A stretch of DNA of 64,000 nt from Symsagittifera roscoffensis. Its lineage: Eukaryota; Xenacoelomorpha; Acoela; Convolutidae. A program made the position numbers and the translations under genes. The notes under the pieces are model-generated. The model saw only the letters and a program-made list of their open reading frames with translations. It ran no database searches and had not been told where the DNA came from. Positions 1-11,409 of the stretch are shown here, piece after piece (the first letter of the stretch is position 1; each line of letters starts with the position of its first letter). Location of the stretch: contig NC_087062.1 in NCBI RefSeq assembly GCF_963678635.1, positions 1,118,001-1,182,000 of the forward strand, given 5' to 3'.

Positions 1-19
1 TCGTTACGAAAGTCGTAAC

Positions 20-505
20 AACAAGAGTGCTCATGTATCAAGGCCAAGCCTTGATTGTTCCGACTGCAATTAAAGGCCGATAACAAAATTTTTTTGCTTC
101 AATAATTGACGAAATAATGAAAAAACAGCAACAAAAAGTTTCTTTCATTTTTTTCTTCAATTTATCACCCCGTACGCTATGTTATACAAAGTCTGTTTTT
201 AATGTCTAACTGTGGTTAATGTCTAATAAGACTTAATCACTGGCCTCAACGCGTGTTATAAATACGCATTATTGTGGGCATTTATTATCACAGCTTCGCC
301 AAATTCGCAGTTTTCAAACCTATGTAATTTTCAAAAATCACAGGTCAATTTTTCTGAACTTGAGCTCGAGACAACAGTATCTTCCATATGATCTAAAAAT
401 TTTCTGCCAAAACTGCTCTAACAAAGAAGGCGAAAATTGACTGAAGAAACAAACCCACCCCAAGCATAAAAACTTTGAACTTTCCTCGAAAATCGGAACA
501 ATAAA
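20..505 (+). repeat. Diverged copy of the dispersed structured repeat
   Basis: This copy starts with a hairpin at 38-54 (7-bp stem, 3-nt loop) followed by the conserved block TGTTCCGACTGC. It ends near 505 with the sequence shared by other copies: GACTGAAGAAACAAACCCAC, then a block ending TCGGAACAAT. The same order of blocks is seen at 1646-2156, 31714-32248 and 33155-33687. The copy is strongly diverged in the middle. It has no coding potential that I can see. Confidence 0.6.
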
Positions 506-1645
506 TATTTGAGTAAATACCCTGAAAGATGCAACTTATATCAATTGTATTTGATATTGATGGTGAGCGGAAGGAGAACCATGGAAAATTTCTATGTATA
601 TCTATAACTTATGTGCCTTTTTCCTATCAACAAGACTGCTCGTATATGGAAAAAAAATGTTACAATAGAAAAATTTAATTCAATTTTTCGGGAATTTATT
701 TTTGAAAATTTATTCTTCACATGCATTGCAAATTACAACTGATGTAATTAGCGTCTTGCATCATATAATGGTTCCAAATAGCTTGCTTAAAAAAAGTTAG
801 TTAGTACGATTGATCATCTGGATCAATTAGCCTCTCAAGCGTTACCAGAACGAAATATATCGAGCTCTAATTGTCCCCAATTGTCCAAAATGGCAAACTT
901 CTTTCTAAATCTGTGTTCAAGTTATGAGTACTCCTTAGATAGTTAAAAAATTCTCCTCAAAAGTTTTAGGCAAAAGAAGAAGAATTTTATCAAAATTCAT
1001 ACACTTTATTCGGACCGATTTTGTATTTTCAATGAATCTTCTTTGACGGAAGCCTTTTTGCTACCTGAAAATTATCTTTGAGCTTGACTCGTGAAAATTT
1101 TCCACCTGCGATAACTTTGCCGTAAAATTTTGGTTTGAAAAGTGCCAATTTGTGGTAATCAATTGGAGCATAAAACAAATACGACGAAATTATTCAGCTC
1201 AGATTTCTTTCCAAATTGAATTGGACTGAAAAATTGATCTCTATATGTTAGTAGATTTGACATATGTTACTTTGAGTCCTTGAGTGGGGAACACATTTGC
1301 CAACAAGTTTTTTAGTTTATGTTTATTTAACTCACTTTTTCTAAGCTTTTTTAGCGCCATCTTTGAAATGAAAACTCTCTGTGAATATGTGAAATGAGAA
1401 CTATCTTTGCAATTTGAAAAAAAAAATGTTTGAAAAAGCGTTTTATGTGTTTCTTAAGATTATGGCCGGAATGTTCGGTGCTGCTGGCACAACCACCGGT
1501 TATCTTTTTTTAGTTAAGCATCCACTTACTCAACGACTATTTAATTATCATTTCAGTTTGCATGTTTCATTTTTTTCATATACCGAAGTTTTTGCAAATG
1601 GTCGTAACAACGATATCGAATTAAAGCAATATGAAAAACGACAAA
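506..1645. other. Non-coding, with a partial dispersed-repeat fragment
   Basis: No convincing exon was seen. Around 850-985 there is a short fragment of the dispersed repeat (the block AATTGTCCAAAATGGCAA). The 100-codon ORF at 1414-1716 runs from unique AT-rich sequence into the next repeat copy and is probably chance. Confidence 0.4.
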
Positions 1646-2156
1646 CAAGACTGCTCGTATCAGAGCGAAGCCCTGATTGTTCCGACTGCCTTTTCAGGTT
1701 TATGCAGCAGAAGTAAAAACATCAAAAAATTAAATGAAATAAAATAAAACGAAAATTTGTTTTTGAAATTTTTTTTGAAAATCATCCCCCACACGTCATA
1801 TAAAACACAAAAAGATAGATTTCGTTCATTGTAACAAATCAATTATGGCAAACAAGCAGCTTATTACAACCATTTTGGAACCATTTCTAGAACGGGTTAA
1901 ATCTACGCTTACGCGTTAATGACGCGATTTATATCGCGCGTTAATTGTCCCAAATTGGTCAAAATGGCAATCTTTAAACCTTCATAACTTTACAAAAAAT
2001 TTCAAATTTAAACTCAGGACAACAATACCTTTTGAATGATATAAAAAAAATTCGTCAAAAATGTCTAGTTAAAAATTCGAAATTTGTCTGAAGAAAAAAA
2101 AAACCCACCCCGAGCACAAATATTCCGTTACTTTCGTATCGAAAGTCGAAACAATA
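1646..2156 (+). repeat. Dispersed structured repeat, copy 2
   Basis: The copy begins CAAGACTGCTCGTATCAGAG, has the 5' hairpin at 1660-1676 (one mismatch in the stem), then TGTTCCGACTGCC. The internal block with CCAAATTGGTCAAAATGGCA is present, and the copy ends in a second short hairpin (ACTTTCGTATCGAAAGT) followed by CGAAACAATA. It is collinear with the copies at 31714 and 33155. A further degraded fragment starts near 2198. Confidence 0.75.
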
Positions 2157-2299
2157 ATATATTGATATCAAGTATTGAATGACGTTATGGGAAAACAAGA
2201 CATGCTGCTCTTATTCGGGCGAAGCTATGATGAATGTTTCGACTGCCCTTCGACTTGCTTGGCTTTTCGGTCAGAGAATATGTACGTTTTTTCATTTCA

Positions 2300-4521
2300 C
2301 AGGCCCACAAGTAAAAACAACTTCCTCTAAGTGTTAGAACTTGACCTACTAACTAATGAAATTGATAAATAAAGTGCCAATAAGTTTATTGGACCGATTT
2401 ACTGCTCGCCTCGAGGTAACAAGTTTAGAAAAACCGTTCGATTTGTTTGACGCCTGTTGTATGTCGTTAAAACCACCAATTATTCAGGGTGAACTTTCAG
2501 CATGAACAGCGAAATTTCCCGCTGCTTCGAGTTAGATAAGACATAGTAGTACGTCAATTGAAAACTTTAGACCGCGTTATTTATGTTTATCAAAATTGGA
2601 TTCTAGGTTGTGGGCCACTAAGATCCTCTCCAATTAAGTTCCAAAAAGAGATTTTGCACAATTGGAATTGCAAAAAGTGGCCACGTGACCAGTTCACTAG
2701 CCTGTCAGTAATCTAGAGCCCTTGCCGAGTTATAAACCCAGTTAATGAGTTTTGGGAAAGGAGATATGATACTTCGTGCTCCAAAGATACCACGAGAACA
2801 GTTTACAAATTAGCGTGTCATTTTTAAACAAACTCAACTCTAAACCAAGTCTGTTTATGCTGTTTTGTGTGTTTACATGACCGGTCATTTTTATTTCAGA
2901 GGCTGCTATATGTCAGTTGTCATTTTGGAGCTCTGAAAGTCAACAAAATAAAAATGTATCCAAAATGCATGTTTTGTTTGGCCATGAAGTCTAAAATTCG
3001 CAGCAAGGAATTCCATTCATGAGTTTGTTGGGAAAGCCATGCGATCAAATTAGGGCCAAAAGTCTGCAGACATCCTGTCACTCATTTGCCAAACATGTTA
3101 TCTCTGATCGTGTTTTCTATCTGCTGAACAAACCTCGTTTTTAACCTGAAATAATACCTGTTCACAGATTGGGCTTGTCTCTTCCCAGAAACCCAAGCAT
3201 TTCTGCTAACCAGTTACCCAATTACTAAGTTTTCTCGATGTTTAGTGAAAGTTGCAAGAGGATTTGTCTGATCGGAGAATTATGTCTGAATTGTTAACTT
3301 TCACAAGTTGTTTTGGCCTCGTATTTCGAACAAAGGAAGGCGTATATGTGCCAGTGGCGCTGAGTTGTTCTTCACACAATTTTGACCGAAATAGCCACTA
3401 TTTTCAGGGGTCTTATAAACATATTGATGGCTTCGAAAAAAAACTCAAAAAAGAAAGGAAGGCGGTTCGGTTCCTTTGCAAGTAGCACCAAACTTATGAC
3501 CATAGTGGTCAATGAACATAAAAAAGAAAAAGAGAAAAAGATTCATTGAAAATTAGTAACTTTAAAAAAAAGTTATCAATTTATCAGAATTGACCCGCAT
3601 AAAACATGCTTTTAAGTAAAATATTTAATAAACCTTTTTTACCTTAAATTTAAAATAAAATTAAGTAATTCCCGCAATTAATGAAAAATGAATTTCAGCA
3701 ATTTTTTGTTGAGTATAGTCTGAATGACAGAAAAATTATAAAAATTCAGACCAGTTTGGCTCGACGCTACGACAGTTTTCAATTTTTGAAATCCACATCA
3801 TGAACAACAAAAATTTACCAGATACCACACTTGATTTTTCCTTGCACCTAAAATTGGATTTCTGATCGATTTTATGATCGAATTCATGATCAATTAAAAT
3901 TATCCAAAGAGATTTCTCCTTCCCGCTTTTGAGTACCTCAACGAAAACTCGTAAGGAGAAAGTATAATATCATATTGGTCCCCTTCAGACTTGATTTGGT
4001 CTAATTTACATTTGGAAACACCAAAAATTGGGCGAGTAAAGAGTGAGTGAGCTTCTTATCTAATTCTACTGTTTTAACGTGATTTTAGAAATTATCAACT
4101 CATTATAGCAGATATTTTCCAATTGATTTAGAGAGCTTATGCGTGTTATGAATATCGCGCGTCAATTATCACAAATTGGCCAAAATAGTAACAAGACTGC
4201 TAGTATATCAGGGCAAATTAGTAAAAATGAGTAAAAATTTTGAATTATTCCACGCTTTCTGCGGGAGTCAGAAAAACAGTATCTACACCAACTGAGGAAT
4301 GATCCAGCTGACATGCAAACCAGCCAATAATACGGAGTAATTTAACAATTCTATGTGAATATTGCGTAACAGTTACAAAATCAAGCATACATATTTCAAA
4401 TAATCTAACTTCCGATCGGTTATCACCTCGCTGGTTTAGTTATGTCTGGATTTGTTTGAAAATGAACAAACCAGCCGGACTATGCGGAGCAATGTTGTTG
4501 GGAATACTGTGTTTGGTTTAG
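2300..4521. other. Intergenic or intronic sequence upstream of the kinase exons
   Basis: I see no exon here that would supply the N-lobe or the HRD catalytic loop of the kinase whose exons start at 4522. Either this is a long intron or the missing exons lie upstream of the window. A small fragment of the dispersed repeat is recognisable at about 4140-4230. Confidence 0.4.
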
Positions 4522-7145
4522 CCACAGAACATGCTTCTGAGTGAGGCCTACCCGAGGGGCGATCTGTTGCTGGGGGACTTCGGACTCAGTCGGCCAGTGG
4601 ACACCTCCGGACAACAGAGGGTGTTCCAGGGCACTCCAGACTACCAAGGTCAGCCAAAAGACAAGACAATAAGTATCAATTCTTGCAAGTATTTTGCATC
4701 ATAGGATGACGCTTCTTCATGATATAACTTGGTGCCATTTTTAATTCCTATCGCGACTATTGATCTGTTTTTTTTTATAGAATGATCATTGAAAATTATA
4801 ACATCATTCAAAATGTGCAGATGATGAATCGAGATATTGCTTCGTTTTTGATAATTGATCACTTTAATAAATACTCGTTGTTTCGGACAAAACTCATTTT
4901 TTGAGTTGTTCCAAAACAATCTGAAGAACTGTTTTACCTTTGCCCAATTTTTGTACGCTGTAGACAAATTTTTTGAAATCAGACCAAAAATGACGTTCTG
5001 AGAAATTCTTGAAGGTTTGGGTTCTTTTTTCAGCGCACCTCCTAAAAATACTGTAAGCTGGCGTCGGAGCTACCTTCCAAAGTAGAATTCAGAAGTAGAT
5101 TTCGTAAAAATTTACATTTACAAAGCAGAGGTTCTTTGAGTGGTCAGGGGATGAATCCCTGAGGGACTAAATCAGTTCATCAGCTCCTCAATTCCCCCCC
5201 CCCCCCCAACAAGATCAGTTCAGATAAGCATCTGAAAACATCATAGTGGTTTGTTTATATGCCGTAGTTCTATTTGTTTGGCCTAAAATTTGGAGTAGCA
5301 TCATTGAATAGGTAGAGTTAATTGAATGAAGATTGGTGGATTAACTTATGACTGGATTGTTTCAGCGCCAGAGTTGGTCAACTTCGACCCAGTGAGCACT
5401 GCCACAGATATCTGGTAAGCTCAAACTTGTTTGAAAATTGATGCTATTGCGGCTAATATGAAATGAAATAATTACTTTCTGAAGTACCAAAACGGATTAA
5501 TCCTTAGCATCAAAATGAAATATTAAATATTCAAAGTTTATCAAAAGTTTCAAGTTCTTGCTCGAAACCGTTAAGTTAAACGATCTAGCTCAAAAAAGTC
5601 TAAATAAGAGCGATGAATTGAAACCAACTAGGGTTTTATAACTTGCCATAAAGTCTATTTATAATGAAAACAATTTGAAGATGATTGTGTAAAAATTATT
5701 TAACAACATCTATAAAAATGTTTGTAAATGCTCACATTATAACTTTTCTCATGCTGTCTCTATCAGGAGTGTGGGCGTCGTGTGCTACATAATGCTCAGT
5801 GGTCTCAGTCCCTTCGCGCCCCATCCCGACCCAGACTCGGACAACAACAACAATAACAACAACTCATCCGAATCAGGAGGAGGAAACTCCTCGGAGGACT
5901 CGGACTCTGCGAACGTGACTTCGGACTCCTCTGAGCTGGACACTTCCACGAACATCTGCCTCGTGAGATATTACTTTCCCTCGGACCCATTTGACCTCGT
6001 CTCGCCCCAAGCGAAGCTATTCATCTCTTCCATCTTCAAGAAACAGCCCAAGTTAGTACAAATAACTACAAAACTGCTATAAAAACTTAAAAGGCAGTCA
6101 GTTAAAAATTAAAAGGCAGTCAGTTAAGTTTAAATAATCATATTTTTTTAAAAATATTTACTAGAAAAACGCCGCCAATTCAGTTGAGTATGAGACTCGC
6201 GAAATCATGATATTTCATAATTAAGTTATCCAAAAAAAATGTGTTTTTTTTGTGCATTATCTTCATTGTTTGAGGCAATCAATATGGTTCTGTAAATTCA
6301 TTTATTGTCAAATTAGCTATTTCTGAAGCTTCGAAAAGTATAATTTCTGTTCTAGACAAAGACCTTCAATTGCGGCCCTTTTAAATCATCCATGGCTTCA
6401 AGATGGACCACAACTATCACAAAATCACCAGAAGGAAACATCGCCACAATACTCAGACTCAAAAGAAGACAACACTTCTTCGGAAACAACTAAGGGCAAT
6501 GAAGATAATCAAGCCTCACAGTTTCATAATTTATCAGCGTCATCACCATCACAAGCACTAACGGGTTCCAGAAGCATCATCTCAACCGGAAAAGAACTAT
6601 ATCCGGATGTAAGTCCTATTCAAACCCAGAAAAATGACAATGTTAGGCCTTCACAAATTTCTACCAAAAACAAAGAAAACATGGAAAAACCGTTGAAAGG
6701 TGAGATTAGAGATGAAAATAGCGCACAAGACTCAAATAACACGTGGCAAAACACCAGTATGCCGTGTTCGCTTTCCGCAGATGCAATTAGCCGATGTTCA
6801 TATTGCCGACAATTGATGCTTGCAACATGTGCGTCTTCTGATCAGTCTCAAAAGTGCCACAAGAGTCTCTCTCGGAGGACTTGCCGAGTGAGTGGAGGAA
6901 CCGAAGAGCAGTCTAGTAGCTCGGATTCGGCGATCGGCTTAAGCGACGAGGAACAGTGTCGAGTGAGTCCAACGCAGAAACATGCGACTGAAGCGATGTC
7001 CTGTCTAGAAAACAAGAGAAGCAAGGGTTGCGAAAAGACCGAACAGAGCATGGCCGACGAGGCTGAGAAAGGGACAGGGTCTAGACTGACAGACTTTAGA
7101 CGCCTGTCCTTCAGAAGCAGAAGGAGAATTTATTCTTCCAAATGA
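4522..7145 (+). CDS. STK17A/B-like: DRAK/STK17-like serine/threonine kinase, C-terminal exons (partial)
   Basis: Four exons are seen: 4522-4648, 5366-5414, 5767-6051 and 6356-7145 (stop TGA). All use GT-AG junctions and the phases match (127, 49, 285 and 790 nt), giving 416 residues. The first exon opens in subdomain VIb (KPQN-type loop, here PQNMLLSE), followed by DFG (GDFGLSR) and the activation loop ending GTPDYQAPE. The second exon has NFDPVSTATDIW, a signature close to DRAK kinases within the DAPK family. The third has WSVGVVCYIMLSGLSPF, then a low-complexity insert with seven consecutive Asn. The last exon completes subdomain XI (QRPSIAALLNHPWL) and adds a Ser-rich tail of about 245 residues with a small Cys cluster. 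DRAK kinases phosphorylate myosin light chain and act in apoptosis or cell-shape signalling; that role is inferred from family. The HRD motif is not in the window. DAPK or another CAMK member is the alternative. Confidence 0.85.
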
Positions 7146-7201
7146 AAAAGCCCAACTGTTCTTGTAACAATTGTGATGTTGATTCAAATTACCATAGACT
7201 A

Positions 7202-7207
7202 AATAAA
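7202..7207 (+). promoter_or_regulatory. Polyadenylation signal of the kinase gene
   Basis: AATAAA lies 57 nt after the kinase stop codon, on the same strand and at a plausible distance for the 3' end of the transcript. Confidence 0.5.
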
Positions 7208-7796
7208 ACCTTTCCCAATTAATTTATGCATTGTTATGGTGTGTATTGCCTCTGAGCAATTTTACCTCTAAATTAATCTAGATTGATTGCAGTTTTCTTA
7301 CCATTTACTATGTGAATTTTTCGAAATTTCGATTGTGCTGTTGTTTTGTCGAGGATAGTAACAATGGCGGACTTAAAATTTGCCGAAATTAAAAAAAAAT
7401 GTTTTTTCTTGAATCTATCCAAAAGTTTATCTCATAAAGCAGTACATTTACCCTGATTCAGAAAACTTTTCGATTCTGCCCCTGCGAAGTGCGTAGCTTG
7501 CCGGCAAGCTAGTTGCAACCATAAGAGTGCTATGATCTATGTGCTATCTATCAACAACCATCACCAACGCAACCCTTTTATAGGGTTAAATAATGAAAAA
7601 TTATCGCTTTTAGTTTTAAAATTCAGTTTTAAAGTCTCAAAAACTTTTTGAGCAAATTTGAGAAATTAAAAGGAAACAAAATGTGAGAATGAGTTTCTGA
7701 TTAGATTAAAAATTAAAAATCAAGTCTACCTCAGGAAAGATGCAAATAGTGCTTAACTTGTCCAAATAGGGGTGGCGTGTCACGGAGCCGAATACC

Positions 7797-8011
7797 CGGA
7801 TAGCCGAAAAATAAATTTGTTCTTGGATAGCCGAAAAATAAATTCGTTCCCGGATAGCCGAAAAATAAGTTCGTTCCCGGATAGCTGAAATTTTGGGTCT
7901 ACTTAGCAATTACCTCCCTTCTGCCCCCTTACCCATTTCTTAATTTCCCGGATAGCTGAAATTTTGGGTCTACTTAGCAATTACCTCCCTTCTGCCCCCT
8001 TACCCATTTCC
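7797..8011. repeat. Tandem repeats inside the 873-bp transposon
   Basis: There are about three units of 27-28 bp based on GGATAGCCGAAAAATAAATT, followed by two copies of a ~70-bp unit starting CCCGGATAGCTGAAATTTTG. The unit includes the inner part of the terminal inverted repeat, so the array is an expansion of the transposon end. Confidence 0.75.
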
Positions 8012-8254
8012 CAAGAGGGGGGAGAGATTCGTTACTAGGTACCATAGGGGTGAAAGAGATTCTACAAACTTACTTAAAAACCTTGTTTTCATTGTTTTCA
8101 TTACCCTTTCTCTACCCTTTGTTTCGGTACCCTTTCTCTACCCATCCCCCCCCCCCCCACACACACACTTAGTCCGATAATTCTTCCTTCCCATTCCCTT
8201 CCCCCTCCCAATTACTTCCTCTGACTACCCACATTTACCCCCACCATGCCCCCC

Positions 8255-8440
8255 CCCCCGTTTTTGGGATTTTTTGAAAAAATTTTGACCAAAAATTTCC
8301 GTTTTTCAGCGCGTGCTCCCCTTTAAAATTAGCATATACTGAAAAATTTTAGGGTTTCTCGGCCGAAAATGGATATCATAAAACATACCAAAGAGGGACT
8401 CTTTGGTTGTTGAGGGGGTCAAATCCCTGTAGTAGTCGGA
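8255..8440 (+). mobile_element. Truncated hAT-like MITE fragment
   Basis: The sequence from TTTTGACCAAAAATTTCCG through AAAATGGATATC to GGGTCAAATCCCT is collinear with the interiors of 14095-14456 and 58114-58511. Neither terminal inverted repeat is present here. It is carried inside the 7771-8643 element. Confidence 0.6.
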
Positions 8441-8760
8441 CTTTTGCTATTAATTAATTCAATGAGAGCAAAAGTATTAACCAATCAAATCTCTTTAAAA
8501 AGTTCGGAATTTTGTTAGCTATAACAGGCTGCGCATTTTGTCCAATCAGAATGCGTCTCAAAATTTTCTGATTTAATTTAAATAAAATCGGAGGTATTTA
8601 GTTTTTTCGGCTATCCGGGAATGCGGCTCCGTGGGTATGCACCCAAATAGGGACCGACGTTTTTACCAGACCCACCTTTTACCAGAAAAGTTATAACATA
8701 GGCCTTTTACCAGACTCGATAAACAAATTTGATTGACAGATGTGATGACGCTGTTTAGTC

Positions 8761-9126
8761 GGGGGCTTTTCTCATGCGCGAAGGACCGAATGCGCGAAAA
8801 AATTTGTGTGCCAAGGACCGAAGACAAAATTAGCCGAAAGTCAATTTTTAAAAACAAACAATTGCCATTCAGTTAAAATGAATTATATGTAGCAATATTT
8901 TGATTTTTTTACTACGGAACTCTTGAAATGTAAAATTTGTCCCAATTTTCCGGCGGTGAATGACAATTTGCAAATTTTGCATATTTCTGCCGTTTTATAT
9001 TCGGCCCATATCAATACTACAGTCCCTGGAAAGGTTGATTTTCTTTCCAAACTTTAGATAACTGAAATCTGGTGAATTGATTTTTATTTTCGCGCATTCG
9101 GTCCTTCGCGCATGAAGGATTCCACC
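8761..9126. mobile_element. Nested MITE (366 bp) with perfect 8-bp target duplication
   Basis: The termini share the perfect core CATGCGCGAAGGACCGAATG followed by CGCGAAAA in inverted orientation, left at 8773 onward and right ending near 9115. The flanks are GTTTAGTC at 8753-8760 and GTTTAGTC at 9127-9134. There is no coding sequence. It sits inside the outer element 7768-9276. Confidence 0.8.
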
Positions 9127-9289
9127 GTTTAGTCTGGTTAAGGACAGTGTTTTCACGGTTTTTCGAGGAAGTTTTGTTGTTCTAACTGCTTGTTTTTCGA
9201 ATCTTCTACTAATTCACACTTGAATAATTGCATTGTGGTCTGGTAAAAGGTTGCTCTGGCAAAAGACTTAGACCCTGTCTAAATGTTAT

Positions 9290-11050
9290 TTCATGATGCC
9301 TGAACATTATACATACTCCAAACATTGCATTTTTAGAGACATTTCACCTTGGTTAGGATGAATCACATCTAACCATAATGGTTGTGTGCCCGTGCGCGCA
9401 GATTCTAAGACAAACTAACGATTATAAAAACATCCTAGTCATTTTCCGATCCAATCGGTATTGAGACGTGAAAATTTAGAACAGCTTCCAGGACTCGAGC
9501 AGTTGTTGCAGATGAGCGAACTAACACATCAAACAGTTCTTGTCGTTGAACCGAATAATCAGAACAAGAAGTAACTGTTGATAACTGAGCCAACTAAATA
9601 ACGCTGAAACAAATTCTGATTTTCCAGACGAAAACAACCGTAACGCGCAATTATGATTTCTTGCCCCGTTTTTATTGTACCATCAAACTCCCCTCCCCTC
9701 TCAAAATCACGCAAACTGAATAGAAGCCACATTAAACCACTTCCCCAAGTGCATGATTTTTAGTGGTATCAAAGAATTCTTCACTTTTACTTGTTTTTAT
9801 TTTAAGCCACAAGAAAATCATTAAATAATATTCGATTCGAACTGATTTAATATTTCGCAATGATTTCAGTTTTGAAAAAATCCGTCATTCAAACTGACAA
9901 GTTTTACATCTGTTTTAAATTCACACTTTTTAATCAAATCTTAAACTGATTTAGCTGAAACTTTTTAACAATAACTTAACACAAAACTTCGAAAAGTTCG
10001 TGGAAATAATGCATGCTTATAAAGTAGTTAAAAGGATAATCTAACGTTTGAAAACGTCTGATCGTAAAAATTCCTGGTCTCTGATTACAATACACTTGCT
10101 ATACAATATTCACAGTAAACTATATTCACAAATACAATATTCACAGTAAACTCCTTAAATTTGTCGCTGCAAGTACTCAAGAGTTGATTTTCTTCTCTTT
10201 ATCAAGAGTTGATTTTCTTCTCTTTATCAAGAGTTGATTTTCTTCTCTTTATCAACATTCCGTCTATTAACACTCAAACTATCGAAATTAAGAGAATTTG
10301 AGCGAAATATGTCTAAGGCAAGATTATGTTTTAAACTACCTAGTGATTATTGTGTTTTGGAGGTCTAGCTAAAAATTCGATTCTTAGATTCAATTATCTG
10401 GAAGGTTTGTTTCAATTTTGTAAGCTAAAGAACTGATCGGAAAATTTAGATTGTTGTTTTGATTTGCGAAGAAATATTTATGCGCTTGGGGTCAGAAAAA
10501 TTTAAACAATCTTGAAACTTTTGTTGCCTGGAGCTCAAAATTAATTGCTAATTTGGCATAAATTATTGGCGATTTATGGCGCTCTTAACACTCGTGTAAG
10601 CGGCGAATTAAATCATTCCAGTTTTTTTTTGTTATGATACGGTACGCTAAAAGCAACCTTTTGTACTGCACATCCATTTATCAAATGAAAAAATAACTTT
10701 TTCGATCATTTCATGAATGTTTCGTCCTAAAAATTTTAAAGCTGGCATTGAAGTGCAGTATGAACATTCAGGGCTTTGTACTGATATACGAACAGTCGTA
10801 TTCATTAAAATTCTTCTGCACAAAACAGGTGCAGCTTATTCATGAATTTGAAGTTCACTAGATTCCACTTAACATGAGACATTCAGACCATTCTACGTTT
10901 ACCAAACCAGTTATTTTAGGCTTCTGGATAAGGCTAGCACTGAAACACTACTTTTGAGTAATTTACACTCACCACAATCGCTCAAAATAGAATATACAGT
11001 AACCGGAGATCTAAAGCTCTCCTTGGTAGTATTTTTTACTTGGGAAATTA
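9290..11050. other. Non-coding, AT-rich
   Basis: No exon or transposon ends were recognised. The only structure is short tandem duplication: a ~27-bp pair around 10096-10152 (ATTCACAGTAAACT repeated) and the 25-bp triplicate at 10177-10252. Confidence 0.4.
10177..10252. repeat. Three tandem copies of a 25-bp unit
   Basis: The unit TCAAGAGTTGATTTTCTTCT plus CTTTA is repeated three times with no mismatches seen, which indicates recent slippage or duplication. Confidence 0.85.
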
Positions 11051-11182
11051 ATACATGAAACTTTGTAAAATGGCGTTTAATATTTCCCGTTTTCCTTTCA
11101 GAAACAATTTTCTTTTAGACTTAAATGACGAATTTAAATTATTTCTAAATTCAGAGAAAATATTCAGTTTAGTTTTCCAGTT

Positions 11183-11402
11183 CATTTCCGGGGGTCAGAA
11201 TGCCCCGACTCGCGTGAAAAGTCCGTTCGTTGCAGGCACATCTTCTACACTTGAACAGGAGGCATCCTCTTCCGAAGCAGATTCGATCTGCACTTTGTAT
11301 TCGCCAGCTGTTTCGTCTAACACTTTGCAAAACTTATTTCCTAAACAGAAAAAAAAACAAAATTCAACAATAATAGCCGGCTGCTGTGCAAGTACCACAT
11401 AA
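11183..11402 (+). CDS. Candidate terminal exon of an unidentified gene
   Basis: A good acceptor (TTAGTTTTCCAG) at 11182 precedes an open stretch ending in TAA at 11400-11402. The stretch has more balanced base composition than its surroundings and is rich in Ser, with a basic run (KQKKKQ) and a C-terminus ending GCCASTT. AATAAA occurs at about 11547. The basic run plus paired Cys near the end recalls lipid-modified small-GTPase tails, but there is no G-domain in the window and I do not recognise the protein. The open frame also continues upstream of the acceptor to 11055. Chance ORF is a real alternative. Confidence 0.3.
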
Positions 11403-11409
11403 CTACAAA

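Larger units (their letters stand above)
7771..8643. mobile_element. Non-autonomous DNA transposon (873 bp) with perfect 8-bp target duplication
   Basis: Inverted termini are GGTGGCGTGTCACGGAGCCG (left) and the complement of a right end reading GGTGCATACCCACGGAGCCG, extending inward through CCCGGATAGCCGAAAAA on both sides. Flanks are CAAATAGG at 7763-7770 and CAAATAGG at 8644-8651. The inside holds a 27-28-bp tandem repeat (7797-7884), a ~70-bp duplication (7876-8011), C-rich low-complexity sequence, and a fragment of the hAT-like MITE family also found at 58114. No transposase is present. Confidence 0.8.
7768..9276. mobile_element. Non-autonomous DNA transposon interrupted by two nested elements
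   Basis: The outer element has diverged terminal inverted repeats: AGGGACCGAC...TTTTACCAGA on the left and the complement of AGGGTCTAAGTCTTTTGCCAGA on the right. Its 8-bp target duplication is GTCCAAAT (7760-7767) against GTCTAAAT (9277-9284), a 7/8 match. It was interrupted at its left tip by the element 7771-8643 and internally by 8761-9126. After removing the insertions, only about 250 bp of the original remain and no transposase is present. The 8-bp duplication fits the hAT superfamily. Confidence 0.65.

Noticed and set aside
4650-4967. 105-codon ORF on the - strand
   Set aside because: It lies within the first kinase intron, on the opposite strand, has no splice or regulatory context and has the Lys/Asn/Ile-rich composition of AT-rich non-coding DNA.
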